From the IMG/VR virus record IMGVR_UViG_3300020185_000069, positions 1 through 49,985 of that record: DNA of 49,985 bases; one strand, 5' to 3'. Source of the DNA: a virus. The notes beneath the pieces were generated by a model that was not told the origin of the DNA, ran no database searches, and saw nothing but the letters and a program-made list of their open reading frames with translations. Position numbers and translations under genes: made by a program. Shown here one piece after another: positions 15,954-22,896 of the stretch (positions within the stretch are counted from its first letter, which is position 1; every line of letters begins with the position of its first letter).

Positions 15954-17342
15954 TTAATTTATTTTTAAAATATTTTCTGCTACATAAGTTCCCTGGGCCC
16001 CAGATACTGTAATCCCTCTTGCGCTTAAAGCATCACCTACAAAATGGACATTAGGTACTTTGTTAAGTGATAAATCTTCATAATTTACAAGTGGCTCTGG
16101 GGAGAGGTATTTAACTTCAGGTATGTACATACCCCAATCATCCCCCAGCGTAGGGAATACTTTTTTCATATCTTCAATAAAATCTTCAATATATTTAAAA
16201 TATCCTTGAAAATGGTCACGTACCTCCTGTAAACCTTTTTCAGTAATATAATGAGCTTTTACCCAATCACCCTCTGATGTTTTACTTTTTAAACGATTTA
16301 TAGTACCTTCTTCTTCATTTTTCCAAGGTGAATAATATAATCCTGCTTTATATTTTGCTTGGAAGCGCCCTTGTGCTTTTTTTCCACTATAACCTTCACC
16401 AGGTACAATTTCTACTTTATTTACTTTAGAAACTAACTCACGTGACCAATCAAAGGGTTTGTCAATTCCTTGTACTTCCATTAGAATACCAAAATTAGTC
16501 ATATCATTACGATATGCTTCATCTTTTTTAGCATGACCATTATAACTATAGTCTCCATATGTTTCTTCAAGTGCTACATAGGCGGCATTATTATTAGTAC
16601 AAAAACTACGAAGTGAAACACCTTTATCTTCAAACTTACGATATAATTTAAAATCGTAACTTACATCAATAAGTTTTTGGAAGTGTTTTTGGGGTGCCTC
16701 AAAACGTACCCCAACTTGTACAGGTTTAGGTTCGGTATCATGATTTCCACTTTCAATAAGATGTTTACCAAAATCAATACCAGATTTACCCACTGCAAAT
16801 ATCAAACGATCATAAAAGTATTTACGATCCGCTACAACGTAGTCCATTTCAAAATCAATTGAAGTTACTTTAGTATTCCAAATAAATTTAACTCCTTTAT
16901 CGCAAAGATAATTATACCAGTTTTTACCAATTTCATGTAGATAATCAGTACCTACATGCCATACAGGAAATAATCTAAGACCAAAGTAAGGTTTAATGAA
17001 ATTGGGTTCTGCAACTGGGTTGGAGCATTGTACTTCTTCTGGTTTGGGGTGGAATCGTTTGAAGTTAATAATTACTTGATCCATCAATTCCATAGCTTTT
17101 TCATCACCACAGTATTTAGACATATGACCACCAATTGAAGTATGGTAAGTAAGTTTACCATCACTCCAACCCCCAGCACCCATAAATCCTGTCATTACTT
17201 CTTCAGGTTTACGTTTATATGGATCATTACCCATATCAATAATGGTAATTCTAGAACCGTCATACCCATTATCAACTAATTTAGTAGCAGCATTTACGCC
17301 TGCTACTCCGGCTCCTACAATTACTATTTTCTCTTGTTTCAT
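15954..17342 (-). CDS. FAD-dependent dehydrogenase (COG2509-like)
   Basis: 462 residues. N-terminal Rossmann FAD-binding motif IVIVGAGVAGVNAA (7-20, G10-x-G12-x-x-G15), then FMGAGGWSDGKLTYH (53-67), which is the G-G-x-x-S-D-G-K-L signature of the uncharacterised FAD-dependent dehydrogenase group COG2509. RLIFAVGKSG (about 179-188) and the C-terminal VHFVGDALSARGITVSGAQG (about 435-454) complete the FAD site. The substrate is unknown. In this window it is one of only two genes with a host-like promoter immediately upstream, which suggests early expression. It may be a host-derived auxiliary gene. Confidence 0.88.
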   Translation of the reverse strand: MKQEKIVIVGAGVAGVNAATKLVDNGYDGSRITIIDMGNDPYKRKPEEVMTGFMGAGGWSDGKLTYHTSIGGHMSKYCGDEKAMELMDQVIINFKRFHPKPEEVQCSNPVAEPNFIKPYFGLRLFPVWHVGTDYLHEIGKNWYNYLCDKGVKFIWNTKVTSIDFEMDYVVADRKYFYDRLIFAVGKSGIDFGKHLIESGNHDTEPKPVQVGVRFEAPQKHFQKLIDVSYDFKLYRKFEDKGVSLRSFCTNNNAAYVALEETYGDYSYNGHAKKDEAYRNDMTNFGILMEVQGIDKPFDWSRELVSKVNKVEIVPGEGYSGKKAQGRFQAKYKAGLYYSPWKNEEEGTINRLKSKTSEGDWVKAHYITEKGLQEVRDHFQGYFKYIEDFIEDMKKVFPTLGDDWGMYIPEVKYLSPEPLVNYEDLSLNKVPNVHFVGDALSARGITVSGAQGTYVAENILKIN

Positions 17343-17360
17343 TTGTATTTTGGAATTATG

Positions 17361-17392
17361 TGAATATACGAAAAAAGTGTGGCGCCACCAAA
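17361..17392 (-). promoter_or_regulatory. Host-type (Bacteroidota-like) promoter for the FAD gene
   Basis: On the minus strand TTTG (17392-17389) is followed by 20 bases and TATATTCA (17368-17361), close to the Bacteroidota -33 TTG / -7 TAnnTTTG pattern. The start codon lies 18 bases after the -7 box. The upstream part shares the 14-bp box AATTTGGTGGCGCC with the promoter at 48753-48784. Confidence 0.65.
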
Positions 17393-17408
17393 TTATGATG
17401 ACGCCACA
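17371..17408 (-). terminator. Terminator overlapping the FAD promoter
   Basis: Stem TGTGGCG (17378-17384 with 17402-17408) around a 17-base loop, followed on the minus strand by six T (17376-17371). It would end the transcript that includes the histone-like gene, and it shares its sequence with the promoter of the next gene. Confidence 0.65.
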
Positions 17409-17432
17409 GCTGTCTAAATTTTTTATTAAATC

Positions 17433-17451
17433 GCTCGGCTATGAATCGAGC
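17433..17451 (-). other. Short hairpin after the histone-like gene
   Basis: GCTCG at 17433-17437 pairs with CGAGC at 17447-17451; on the minus strand it is followed by an A/T-rich stretch. It could be a weak terminator or a 3' RNA-stabilising structure. Confidence 0.35.
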
Positions 17452-17461
17452 TTAATATTAC

Positions 17462-17632
17462 TTATTTTTTATCCTCAGCAACTGATGCTTTGCGGTATTC
17501 TGTAACTAGCCTTTTAATTTCTCCTAATGATTTTCTAGCTTTACCATGGGCTACTTTAGTAGTACCTGCATGTTCAGCTTTAAAAGTTTCATATAACGTA
17601 TCGATTTGTTCAAATAACTCTTGTGTGTTCAT
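17462..17632 (-). CDS. Histone H1-like small DNA-binding protein
   Basis: 56 residues, translated by me from the ATG at 17632 to the TAA at 17464-17462. The protein starts MNTQELFEQIDTLYETFKAE and continues with TTKVAHGKARKSLGEIKRL and VTEYRKASVAEDKK. The order of an N-terminal acidic helix, a G-x-x-x-A-x-x-K-A-R-K-x-L core and a basic C-terminal helix fits the Hc1/histone H1-like proteins that are common in Bacteroidota. It may bind DNA or RNA. It overlaps the upstream 83-aa gene by four bases and is followed by hairpins, so it ends a transcription unit. Confidence 0.75.
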   Translation of the reverse strand: MNTQELFEQIDTLYETFKAEHAGTTKVAHGKARKSLGEIKRLVTEYRKASVAEDKK

Positions 17633-17880
17633 TTTTTTATGATTTTAATTTTTAATTTGTCGTAACCTTTTATTACACGATGTAAATATCCTAAAGGAAT
17701 ATCAAAAACGAGGTTTTCTGTAAGTTCAAATGGGAGTTCTTCATCAAATTGAAATTTCCACCCATTTCCCTCTATAACTTCTATTGTTCTATCTTCTTGG
17801 TCTTCATGCCAAATTAATGACATTGGATCTACATCTTTAGAAAATATTCTTATATTGTTTTCATCAATATAAGGATCCAT
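17629..17880 (-). CDS. Small conserved phage protein, unknown
   Basis: 83 residues from the ATG at 17880, which forms TAATG with the stop of the preceding gene; a TTG two codons earlier is less likely. Mostly beta, with the segments IEVIEGNGWKFQFDEELPFEL and VFDIPLGYLHRVIKG. The latter suggests a small beta-barrel with one helix. Function unknown. Confidence 0.65.
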   Translation of the reverse strand: MDPYIDENNIRIFSKDVDPMSLIWHEDQEDRTIEVIEGNGWKFQFDEELPFELTENLVFDIPLGYLHRVIKGYDKLKIKIIKK

Positions 17881-18548
17881 TACCAATAAGTATTCATTTT
17901 ATTACCTAAACCAAGTGCAGGAGCATATCTAGGAAGGTTACAACTCCAGTATCCTGCTTTAGTTCTGTCCTTTTTATTTTTACAATTATGACGGGCTGCA
18001 AATGCCGCTCTTGCTTTAGGATTTCTAATTTTAGCCCTTAAACCACCTGATCCAAATGATACTTTTTTGATTTTTTTAGTCTTAGGGTTTCTTACATAAA
18101 CATAGTAAGCTTTAGAACCACCTCTTTTTGGTTTACCAATGGGTGGATCTTTTTTCTTTTTTTTCTTTTTTTTAGCTTCGTCTAATTCTTCTTCATTTAC
18201 AGCAGGTAAATCAAGTGGTACTTTTTCACCTTCAAAAATACCAAATTTACCAATATCAGTATTTTCCACTAAATGGCGGCTATTTTCATCTAATTGAATA
18301 GTACCCCACTCATTTAACATACGGGCTTCAGCAAATAATTGTAAATACTTTTTAGATCCTATTCTAAATACATTATCTTGTAATGAGACACCATTATCGA
18401 TGTGATACCGTAGGCCTTCGCTTATAGGCGCTTTACTTTCGAGTAATACGGGTTTATCTTCACATTGGTCACACCCACATCCACAATCTTCCTCTTTTAA
18501 GATAGAATAATTAATTAAAGATTCTTGGATTAATTTTTTCAGTGACAT
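17880..18548 (-). CDS. Cys/Lys-rich phage protein, DUF5872-like C-terminus
   Basis: 222 residues from the ATG at 18548; an in-frame extension to 18587 lies inside the preceding gene and the motif. The N-terminal helix (MSLKKLIQESLINY) precedes a Cys cluster CGCGCDQCED (about 22-31), possibly metal-binding. A Lys-rich linker follows (EAKKKKKKKKDPP). The C-terminal domain carries KVSFGSGGLRAKI, ARAAFAARHNC and KAGYWSCNLPRY. This basic Cys-containing domain is shared by several marine T4-like phages and resembles the protein at 21524-22000. Probably a virion or DNA-associated protein; function not established. Confidence 0.65.
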   Translation of the reverse strand: MSLKKLIQESLINYSILKEEDCGCGCDQCEDKPVLLESKAPISEGLRYHIDNGVSLQDNVFRIGSKKYLQLFAEARMLNEWGTIQLDENSRHLVENTDIGKFGIFEGEKVPLDLPAVNEEELDEAKKKKKKKKDPPIGKPKRGGSKAYYVYVRNPKTKKIKKVSFGSGGLRAKIRNPKARAAFAARHNCKNKKDRTKAGYWSCNLPRYAPALGLGNKMNTYW

Positions 18549-18551
18549 GGT

Positions 18552-18565
18552 TATAAATATTATTA
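18552..18565 (-). promoter_or_regulatory. Junction motif TAATAATATTTATA
   Basis: The initial TAA is the stop codon of the 411-aa gene. The ATG at 18548 follows only three bases later, so a transcript starting downstream of this box would be leaderless or begin inside the gene. Confidence 0.45.
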
Positions 18566-19798
18566 AAGTCCCAAAGCTGATTTCCAAAGGTCTGTAATCT
18601 CATATCTAACAGATCCGTCTTCTTGTTCTATTCTTTTAAATACTAAAGAACCACCTCTAGATTCGTTAGTTCCTCTAAAGTGGATGTATAAATCTTCAAA
18701 TTGATCTAAGTTACCTTTAATAGGTTTAACTTGTTTAATAAATTCTTCAATAGTGTTAGGTACAGTTCCTTTAAAAAAACAATTAGCTCGTCCTTTGGAT
18801 TCTGCTCCAAACTTTTTATCTCCAGTATAAGCTTCATATTTAGATTCTTCTGAGAGCTTATATGATCCTCGGGTTTCGGTACCTGTGTTTATTGTGTAAC
18901 GATTTGGTGTAGTAGAGACAAAAAATGCTAAATTTTTGGCTGTAGATGGTTTTTTAAACAATTCACCCCTATTAGCTGTGGCTTGGATATCTAATAATTC
19001 TTTCTTTAAATCATCAGCACTGAAAAGTTGGAGTGCTCTTGAAGGGATAACCCAATTTTCTACAAATACAGCATTTCCTGCTTTTAAGCTAATTTGAAAA
19101 TTAGGTCCTATTTCAGGTTTAAGGTCTTTATTAAAGGATACTTGAACATCAGATTTAGGGTTTCCTTTTCCTTTCCATTCAGGGTCACCTAAATAAGTTA
19201 TATTGTAAGAAGTATCATCATATTTAAATCCCCAATCTTTATCAGATTTATTGATAAATAATTCTACTACTTGTTTTTCTTGGGGGTGTCCGGGGGTGAA
19301 AGAGTGGTATATTGAAGGGTTTGATTTATTTACCTCAGGCTCATATTTCGCTACTTCTTTTCCTGAGGGTTTGAGTATATCACTGATTTTTATGTAGAGT
19401 TTTTTGTTGTTAAAAGATATTAAAGCATAAGTACTAACACCTTTTTTTACTAAATCGTCAGCATTTTTAATTAAAATGTTAAATTCTTCTCCTTTTTTAA
19501 TTTCTTCAGCAGAATTAAAATTTTTATCAAATAAAGTAGTATTTTTATCTGCTTTATATTTTACATCATCAGCACTTCCTACAATATGTTTATCGTTATC
19601 TTGAACATATTTTATAAATGCTCCATAAGTTTGAGGATACCCTGTAGCGGTTCCACTTAGACTAGCTTCTTTTAAATCAATTCCCATCTTTTTTAACATC
19701 CCCTCTAACATTAACCAATCTTTAGGATCGTTAATATCAGGATACCCTTTAGGGAATTTATAAGAAACTTTACGTAAAAATTGTTCTAATATATCCAT
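18563..19798 (-). CDS. Unknown protein, possible PD-(D/E)XK-type nuclease fold
   Basis: 411 residues. No family recognised with confidence. The stretch GNPKSDVQVSFN (about residues 214-225), followed by NFQISLKAGNAVFVENWV (about 235-252), gives an S-D-V...S-L-K pattern like the D...xxK core of PD-(D/E)XK restriction-type nucleases. Flanking parts look like mixed alpha/beta. It is followed by the DUF5872-like gene and preceded by small unknown genes, with TAATG coupling at its start. A virion-associated or DNA-processing role is open. Confidence 0.5.
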   Translation of the reverse strand: MDILEQFLRKVSYKFPKGYPDINDPKDWLMLEGMLKKMGIDLKEASLSGTATGYPQTYGAFIKYVQDNDKHIVGSADDVKYKADKNTTLFDKNFNSAEEIKKGEEFNILIKNADDLVKKGVSTYALISFNNKKLYIKISDILKPSGKEVAKYEPEVNKSNPSIYHSFTPGHPQEKQVVELFINKSDKDWGFKYDDTSYNITYLGDPEWKGKGNPKSDVQVSFNKDLKPEIGPNFQISLKAGNAVFVENWVIPSRALQLFSADDLKKELLDIQATANRGELFKKPSTAKNLAFFVSTTPNRYTINTGTETRGSYKLSEESKYEAYTGDKKFGAESKGRANCFFKGTVPNTIEEFIKQVKPIKGNLDQFEDLYIHFRGTNESRGGSLVFKRIEQEDGSVRYEITDLWKSALGL

Positions 19799-20325
19799 TA
19801 TAAGTCGTCTACAGATTGTGGTACAGTTGATACAGGTTCCGTAGGTTCAGTTGAAGGGGTTTCTATATCATCTCCAAGATCCCCAGTGTCTACTTCAAGA
19901 TCTTCTGAAGGTTTATCTGTGTTTCCATAACTATATCTTAGTAAACGGGCAATAGCTTCAGAGGCTTGTTGTTGTTCTGGAAGGGACTCTAGGAAGTATT
20001 TTTTGCCTGCTACTTGGGCTATAAATAATCCCTTTTTCTCTCCATTTTTACCTTGGTAAATTAAATAAAAATCAGCCCCATTTATTAGTTTGATTCTAAA
20101 TGTAGTAGGACGTGGGGATACCCAATCTATATCTTCTATAAAGGGTTCAAATTGAAAATCAAATAGGTCATCCATTATCTTTTGTAATGGAGGAAATTGG
20201 TTTATTACGGGAAATGGGCTAAGTTCTTTAGCAATATCCTTAGGATCTTCTAAAGGATCAGATTTTTCAGCGTATGCTTTTTTAGCTAGCTTTTTGATTT
20301 TTGCTATGAATTCAGACTTTTGCAT
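19798..20325 (-). CDS. Unknown acidic phage protein
   Basis: 175 residues. An N-terminal basic helix (SEFIAKIKKLAKKAYAEK) precedes a compact mixed domain containing TTFRIKLINGADFYLIYQGK and KKYFLESLPEQQQA. The C-terminal 45 residues are acidic and low-complexity (Asp, Glu, Thr, Pro), probably disordered. No enzymatic motif. TAATG junctions on both sides place it in a translationally coupled set with its neighbours. Confidence 0.6.
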   Translation of the reverse strand: MQKSEFIAKIKKLAKKAYAEKSDPLEDPKDIAKELSPFPVINQFPPLQKIMDDLFDFQFEPFIEDIDWVSPRPTTFRIKLINGADFYLIYQGKNGEKKGLFIAQVAGKKYFLESLPEQQQASEAIARLLRYSYGNTDKPSEDLEVDTGDLGDDIETPSTEPTEPVSTVPQSVDDL

Positions 20326-21086
20326 TATCTTTTTACTGTTGCAAGTTTATTTAACTCAGCTGTTGAGAGTACCTTATATTGCTTTTTTGTTCCTTTTAGT
20401 TTAGCTAATGCTTTATCAATACGATCTAATTTGGCTCCATACTTGTCAGCCATAGGACCTCCTTCTGGCTCTGCCTCTTGTTCCATGTCTGCCATTAAGC
20501 GTTCACGTTTTTTTTCTAAAGCAGCTATTTTATTAGAATCTTCTTGTAGATAATTTTTGGGTGCTTCTAATTTACCTTGTTCACCATTTTTAATGTTGGC
20601 ATAATCTTTAGCATCCTTCATAGTTTTAAATTTTCCTACAAGGACACCATTTTCACCAGTTATATCAAATGGCTCACCTTCCCAAACATCAAACCACCCC
20701 CTAGGAGCAGCAGTAGCTACATACTTAGCATCTGGGTTGTTTTTAAGATGGTGTTCGTTTTGAGTTTTGTCTATAATACCCTTTTGTAGGGCATCCGGAA
20801 GATTTTTTTGTCCTCCTTTTAAAGTAGGATTATCATCATACTTTTTAGTAAATTTAGTTTCTCTTACTTTTCTAGCTAGAGCATTTACATTTAAGTCTGT
20901 TTTACCTGTCATAGGATTATATCCGGGTTCAAGTTCATCTTGATTACTTCTATAAGATTTGGCGGGTTTTTTACCAAATCTATTAGTAATAGCTAAGTTT
21001 ATAATTTCTTCTAAATCTGCACTGAAATCAGTTCCTATTGAAAAATCAGTGTTAACATCTGGAATGGTTTCTTTTAGATTTTTCAT
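20325..21086 (-). CDS. Unknown phage protein with C-terminal coiled coil
   Basis: 253 residues. The middle has WFDVWEGEPFDITGENG and VGKFKTMKDAKDYANIK, the latter like a small beta-hairpin-helix unit. The C-terminal third is Lys/Glu-rich and helical (KIAALEKKRERLMADMEQE). No family recognised. The stop overlaps the next gene's start (TAATG) and the start overlaps the preceding gene by four bases. Confidence 0.6.
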   Translation of the reverse strand: MKNLKETIPDVNTDFSIGTDFSADLEEIINLAITNRFGKKPAKSYRSNQDELEPGYNPMTGKTDLNVNALARKVRETKFTKKYDDNPTLKGGQKNLPDALQKGIIDKTQNEHHLKNNPDAKYVATAAPRGWFDVWEGEPFDITGENGVLVGKFKTMKDAKDYANIKNGEQGKLEAPKNYLQEDSNKIAALEKKRERLMADMEQEAEPEGGPMADKYGAKLDRIDKALAKLKGTKKQYKVLSTAELNKLATVKR

Positions 21087-21517
21087 GATGCCCCTCTATC
21101 TGTTATTCCTACATCTTTTGAAACTGCCTGGAATTCTTTCTTTTCAGTAAATTTAGCAGAATTAAGAATTTGATTGGCAAGTTCTTCTTCCCCTGCTTCT
21201 TTTGCTTTTTTAGCTAATAAAACTAATTCATCACCAATGTCATCTAATATTCCTCTTTTATCAAGAGTGGGTTCAGGAATGATTGGGTCTGTTTCTACTT
21301 CAATATTATCAGATACTTCTTCATCTTCTTCAGCAATTTCAGCTAAAATTTCATTACGAAGATAATTTTTAAATTCACTCATTGTTACTTTATTGAGTTC
21401 TTTAGTAGCAGCAGTAAGATCTTGTGTGGCTTTTGTTTGGGCCTCAATATCCTCAACACTATTTTCTTCTTGAAGATAGAGTTCTTTTATTTGTTCTTTT
21501 AATTCTGAGAGTTTCAT
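21083..21517 (-). CDS. Unknown acidic helical protein
   Basis: 144 residues, strongly acidic and helical (KLSELKEQIKELYLQEEN; EILAEIAEEDEEVSDN). No membrane segment or motif. The N-terminal 'M-K-x-x-E-L-K-x-x-I' helix is common to several proteins of this genome's unknown module, perhaps a shared interaction helix. Confidence 0.55.
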   Translation of the reverse strand: MKLSELKEQIKELYLQEENSVEDIEAQTKATQDLTAATKELNKVTMSEFKNYLRNEILAEIAEEDEEVSDNIEVETDPIIPEPTLDKRGILDDIGDELVLLAKKAKEAGEEELANQILNSAKFTEKKEFQAVSKDVGITDRGAS

Positions 21518-21523
21518 TTGTTG

Positions 21524-22000
21524 TTATTTTGATTTTGCAGCTTTTTTACCCCATGTTTTACCTTTACCAGGGTCTTTACACTTTGATGGTGTTGGCTTAC
21601 ATGCTGGGTATTTGGAGCGTTTTTCGTCTTTTTTTCTACCACAGGCTTTATATCCACCTTTACCATCAGGGGCATTACAGTCAACCCATCCCCCTTGTTT
21701 ACCTTTAGGGCCAGACCTAGCAAACCATTTGTTAAGATTTTCTCCCTTCTTTTTTTTTTCGAAAATAGTTTGGATTGCTTCTTGTATTTGTTCTTCTTTT
21801 ACACCTTTCCAAATATTACCTTTACGACATCTAACTACGGCTCCTGATTTGTATGCGGAGGGTTTATCGAATTTTCTGTCCGCTATTCGAAGACATCTGT
21901 CGCGTTTTTTTTTCTTTTTTTTACGGTTTCTAGATGTCTTCCCTTTCCTTTCGTCAAGGGCAAATTTAATTGCTTCTTTTATGTTTAATTTGGAAGACAT
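21524..22000 (-). CDS. DUF5872-type Cys/Lys-rich protein
   Basis: 158 residues, very basic (NRKKKKKKRDRCLRIADRKF). The C-terminal domain has WFARSGPKGKQGGWVDC, then ACGRKKDEKRSKYPACKPT and PSKCKDPG, which I recognise as the DUF5872 pattern found in marine phages and some large DNA viruses. Cys spacing suggests metal binding. The N-terminus may bind nucleic acid. The role is unknown. A second frame on the same strand (21514-21723) is a shadow. Confidence 0.75.
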   Translation of the reverse strand: MSSKLNIKEAIKFALDERKGKTSRNRKKKKKKRDRCLRIADRKFDKPSAYKSGAVVRCRKGNIWKGVKEEQIQEAIQTIFEKKKKGENLNKWFARSGPKGKQGGWVDCNAPDGKGGYKACGRKKDEKRSKYPACKPTPSKCKDPGKGKTWGKKAAKSK

Positions 22001-22007
22001 GTTGAAT

Positions 22008-22015
22008 ATAAATAT
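22008..22015 (-). promoter_or_regulatory. Junction motif ATATTTAT
   Basis: A shortened copy of the recurring motif lies 7 bases before the DUF5872-type gene start at 22000. Confidence 0.35.
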
Positions 22016-22021
22016 GTGGAA

Positions 22022-22603
22022 TTATTTAACCTTCATATTTTCAAGGAATTCTAAACCTTCTTGAAGTTGTTGCTCTAATTCTTCTTTATTTATACCGCCT
22101 TTCCAACTTTCTACATCTCCCGCTTCTGTTACAAAATGATCATTAGAATTAAGGGTGTTTAATTGACTTTTCATAAAGGATTTATATCCTTCTATGGTAG
22201 ACTCAATATGATTATTTCTTAAACCTTTAAAATATTCTTCGGATGTGCCTTGTTTTTGAAGTTCAGCTTCATAATCTATAATGCAATCAAAGCACTTTTG
22301 ATAAGCAGGGAATACTTTTTTATCTAATTCTTTTTTCATTAAATTATTACATTCAGGACAAAATAAAGGCATATTACCCATTTTTTTAAATTTATCCATT
22401 TTAGTAATATTTTGCTTTAAACCATTTTTAATAGTCCATGTGCGGTTATTTTCTTCCCAAATATCACCTTCTATATGATGTTCATATTTTTTAGTATAAC
22501 CTACTCCTTCAGTTGTACGTCCCCCTATATTACCTGTAACTAAGTTACGAGCGCGTTGTACATCTTTTTTAGAGAATTCTTTTTTTAAAACGTTATCATT
22601 CAT
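22022..22603 (-). CDS. Unknown protein with a zinc-ribbon-like Cys pair
   Basis: 193 residues. Four Cys in the order CPECNNLM ... CFDCIIDY (about residues 82-110) suggest a zinc ribbon. The upstream part (NRTWTIKNGLKQNITKMDKF) and downstream helices (EQQLQEGLEFLENM) flank it. Nucleic-acid or protein binding is possible. It overlaps the following 50-aa gene by four bases. Confidence 0.6.
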   Translation of the reverse strand: MNDNVLKKEFSKKDVQRARNLVTGNIGGRTTEGVGYTKKYEHHIEGDIWEENNRTWTIKNGLKQNITKMDKFKKMGNMPLFCPECNNLMKKELDKKVFPAYQKCFDCIIDYEAELQKQGTSEEYFKGLRNNHIESTIEGYKSFMKSQLNTLNSNDHFVTEAGDVESWKGGINKEELEQQLQEGLEFLENMKVK

Positions 22604-22752
22604 TTACCAAATCCTTTTATTTTTGTTTTTGTAGCAGTATCCTGCATTGTTTTTAGTAGGACTAATTTTTTATCAATAAGTTCTTTCATTAATTCAAGAG
22701 TTTCGATATCAAACTCGTCATTTATCGTTTGCACAAATTCTTTACTTGTCAT
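22600..22752 (-). CDS. Small helical phage protein
   Basis: 50 residues from the ATG at 22752 (MTSKEFVQTINDEFDIETLE). A longer frame begins at 22797, but it would lie mostly inside the preceding gene and its extra N-terminus is unlike a start. It is followed directly by the zinc-ribbon-like gene (ATGA overlap). Function unknown. Confidence 0.55.
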   Translation of the reverse strand: MTSKEFVQTINDEFDIETLELMKELIDKKLVLLKTMQDTATKTKIKGFGK

Positions 22753-22891
22753 AAGGAAACATTTTATTAAGTTTATCTTTTCTCTTCCCACAGCCACAGT
22801 CTTTATCTCCTGCTATTTTATCTACAACTTCTTTAATACCAGTTGCTTTTGTAATTTTTTCGATTGAATCTCCTAATCCTTTACTTTTCAT
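22742..22891 (-). CDS. Small conserved Cys-Gly-Cys protein
   Basis: 49 residues, translated by me from the ATG at 22891. The sequence begins MKSKGLGDSIEKITKATGIK and includes KDCGCGKRKDKLNKMFPY. This small protein with a D-C-G-C-x-x-R-x-x-x-L-N-x-x-F-P core recurs in T4-like phages as far as I recall. A metal or interaction motif is possible. It overlaps the next gene by 11 bases and follows the large fusion gene by five. Confidence 0.7.
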   Translation of the reverse strand: MKSKGLGDSIEKITKATGIKEVVDKIAGDKDCGCGKRKDKLNKMFPYDK

Positions 22892-22896
22892 GATTA

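Noticed and set aside
21514-21723. 69-residue frame on the minus strand overlapping the DUF5872-type gene
   Set aside because: The overlapping gene has a recognisable domain in the other frame, and this frame shows only low-complexity sequence.
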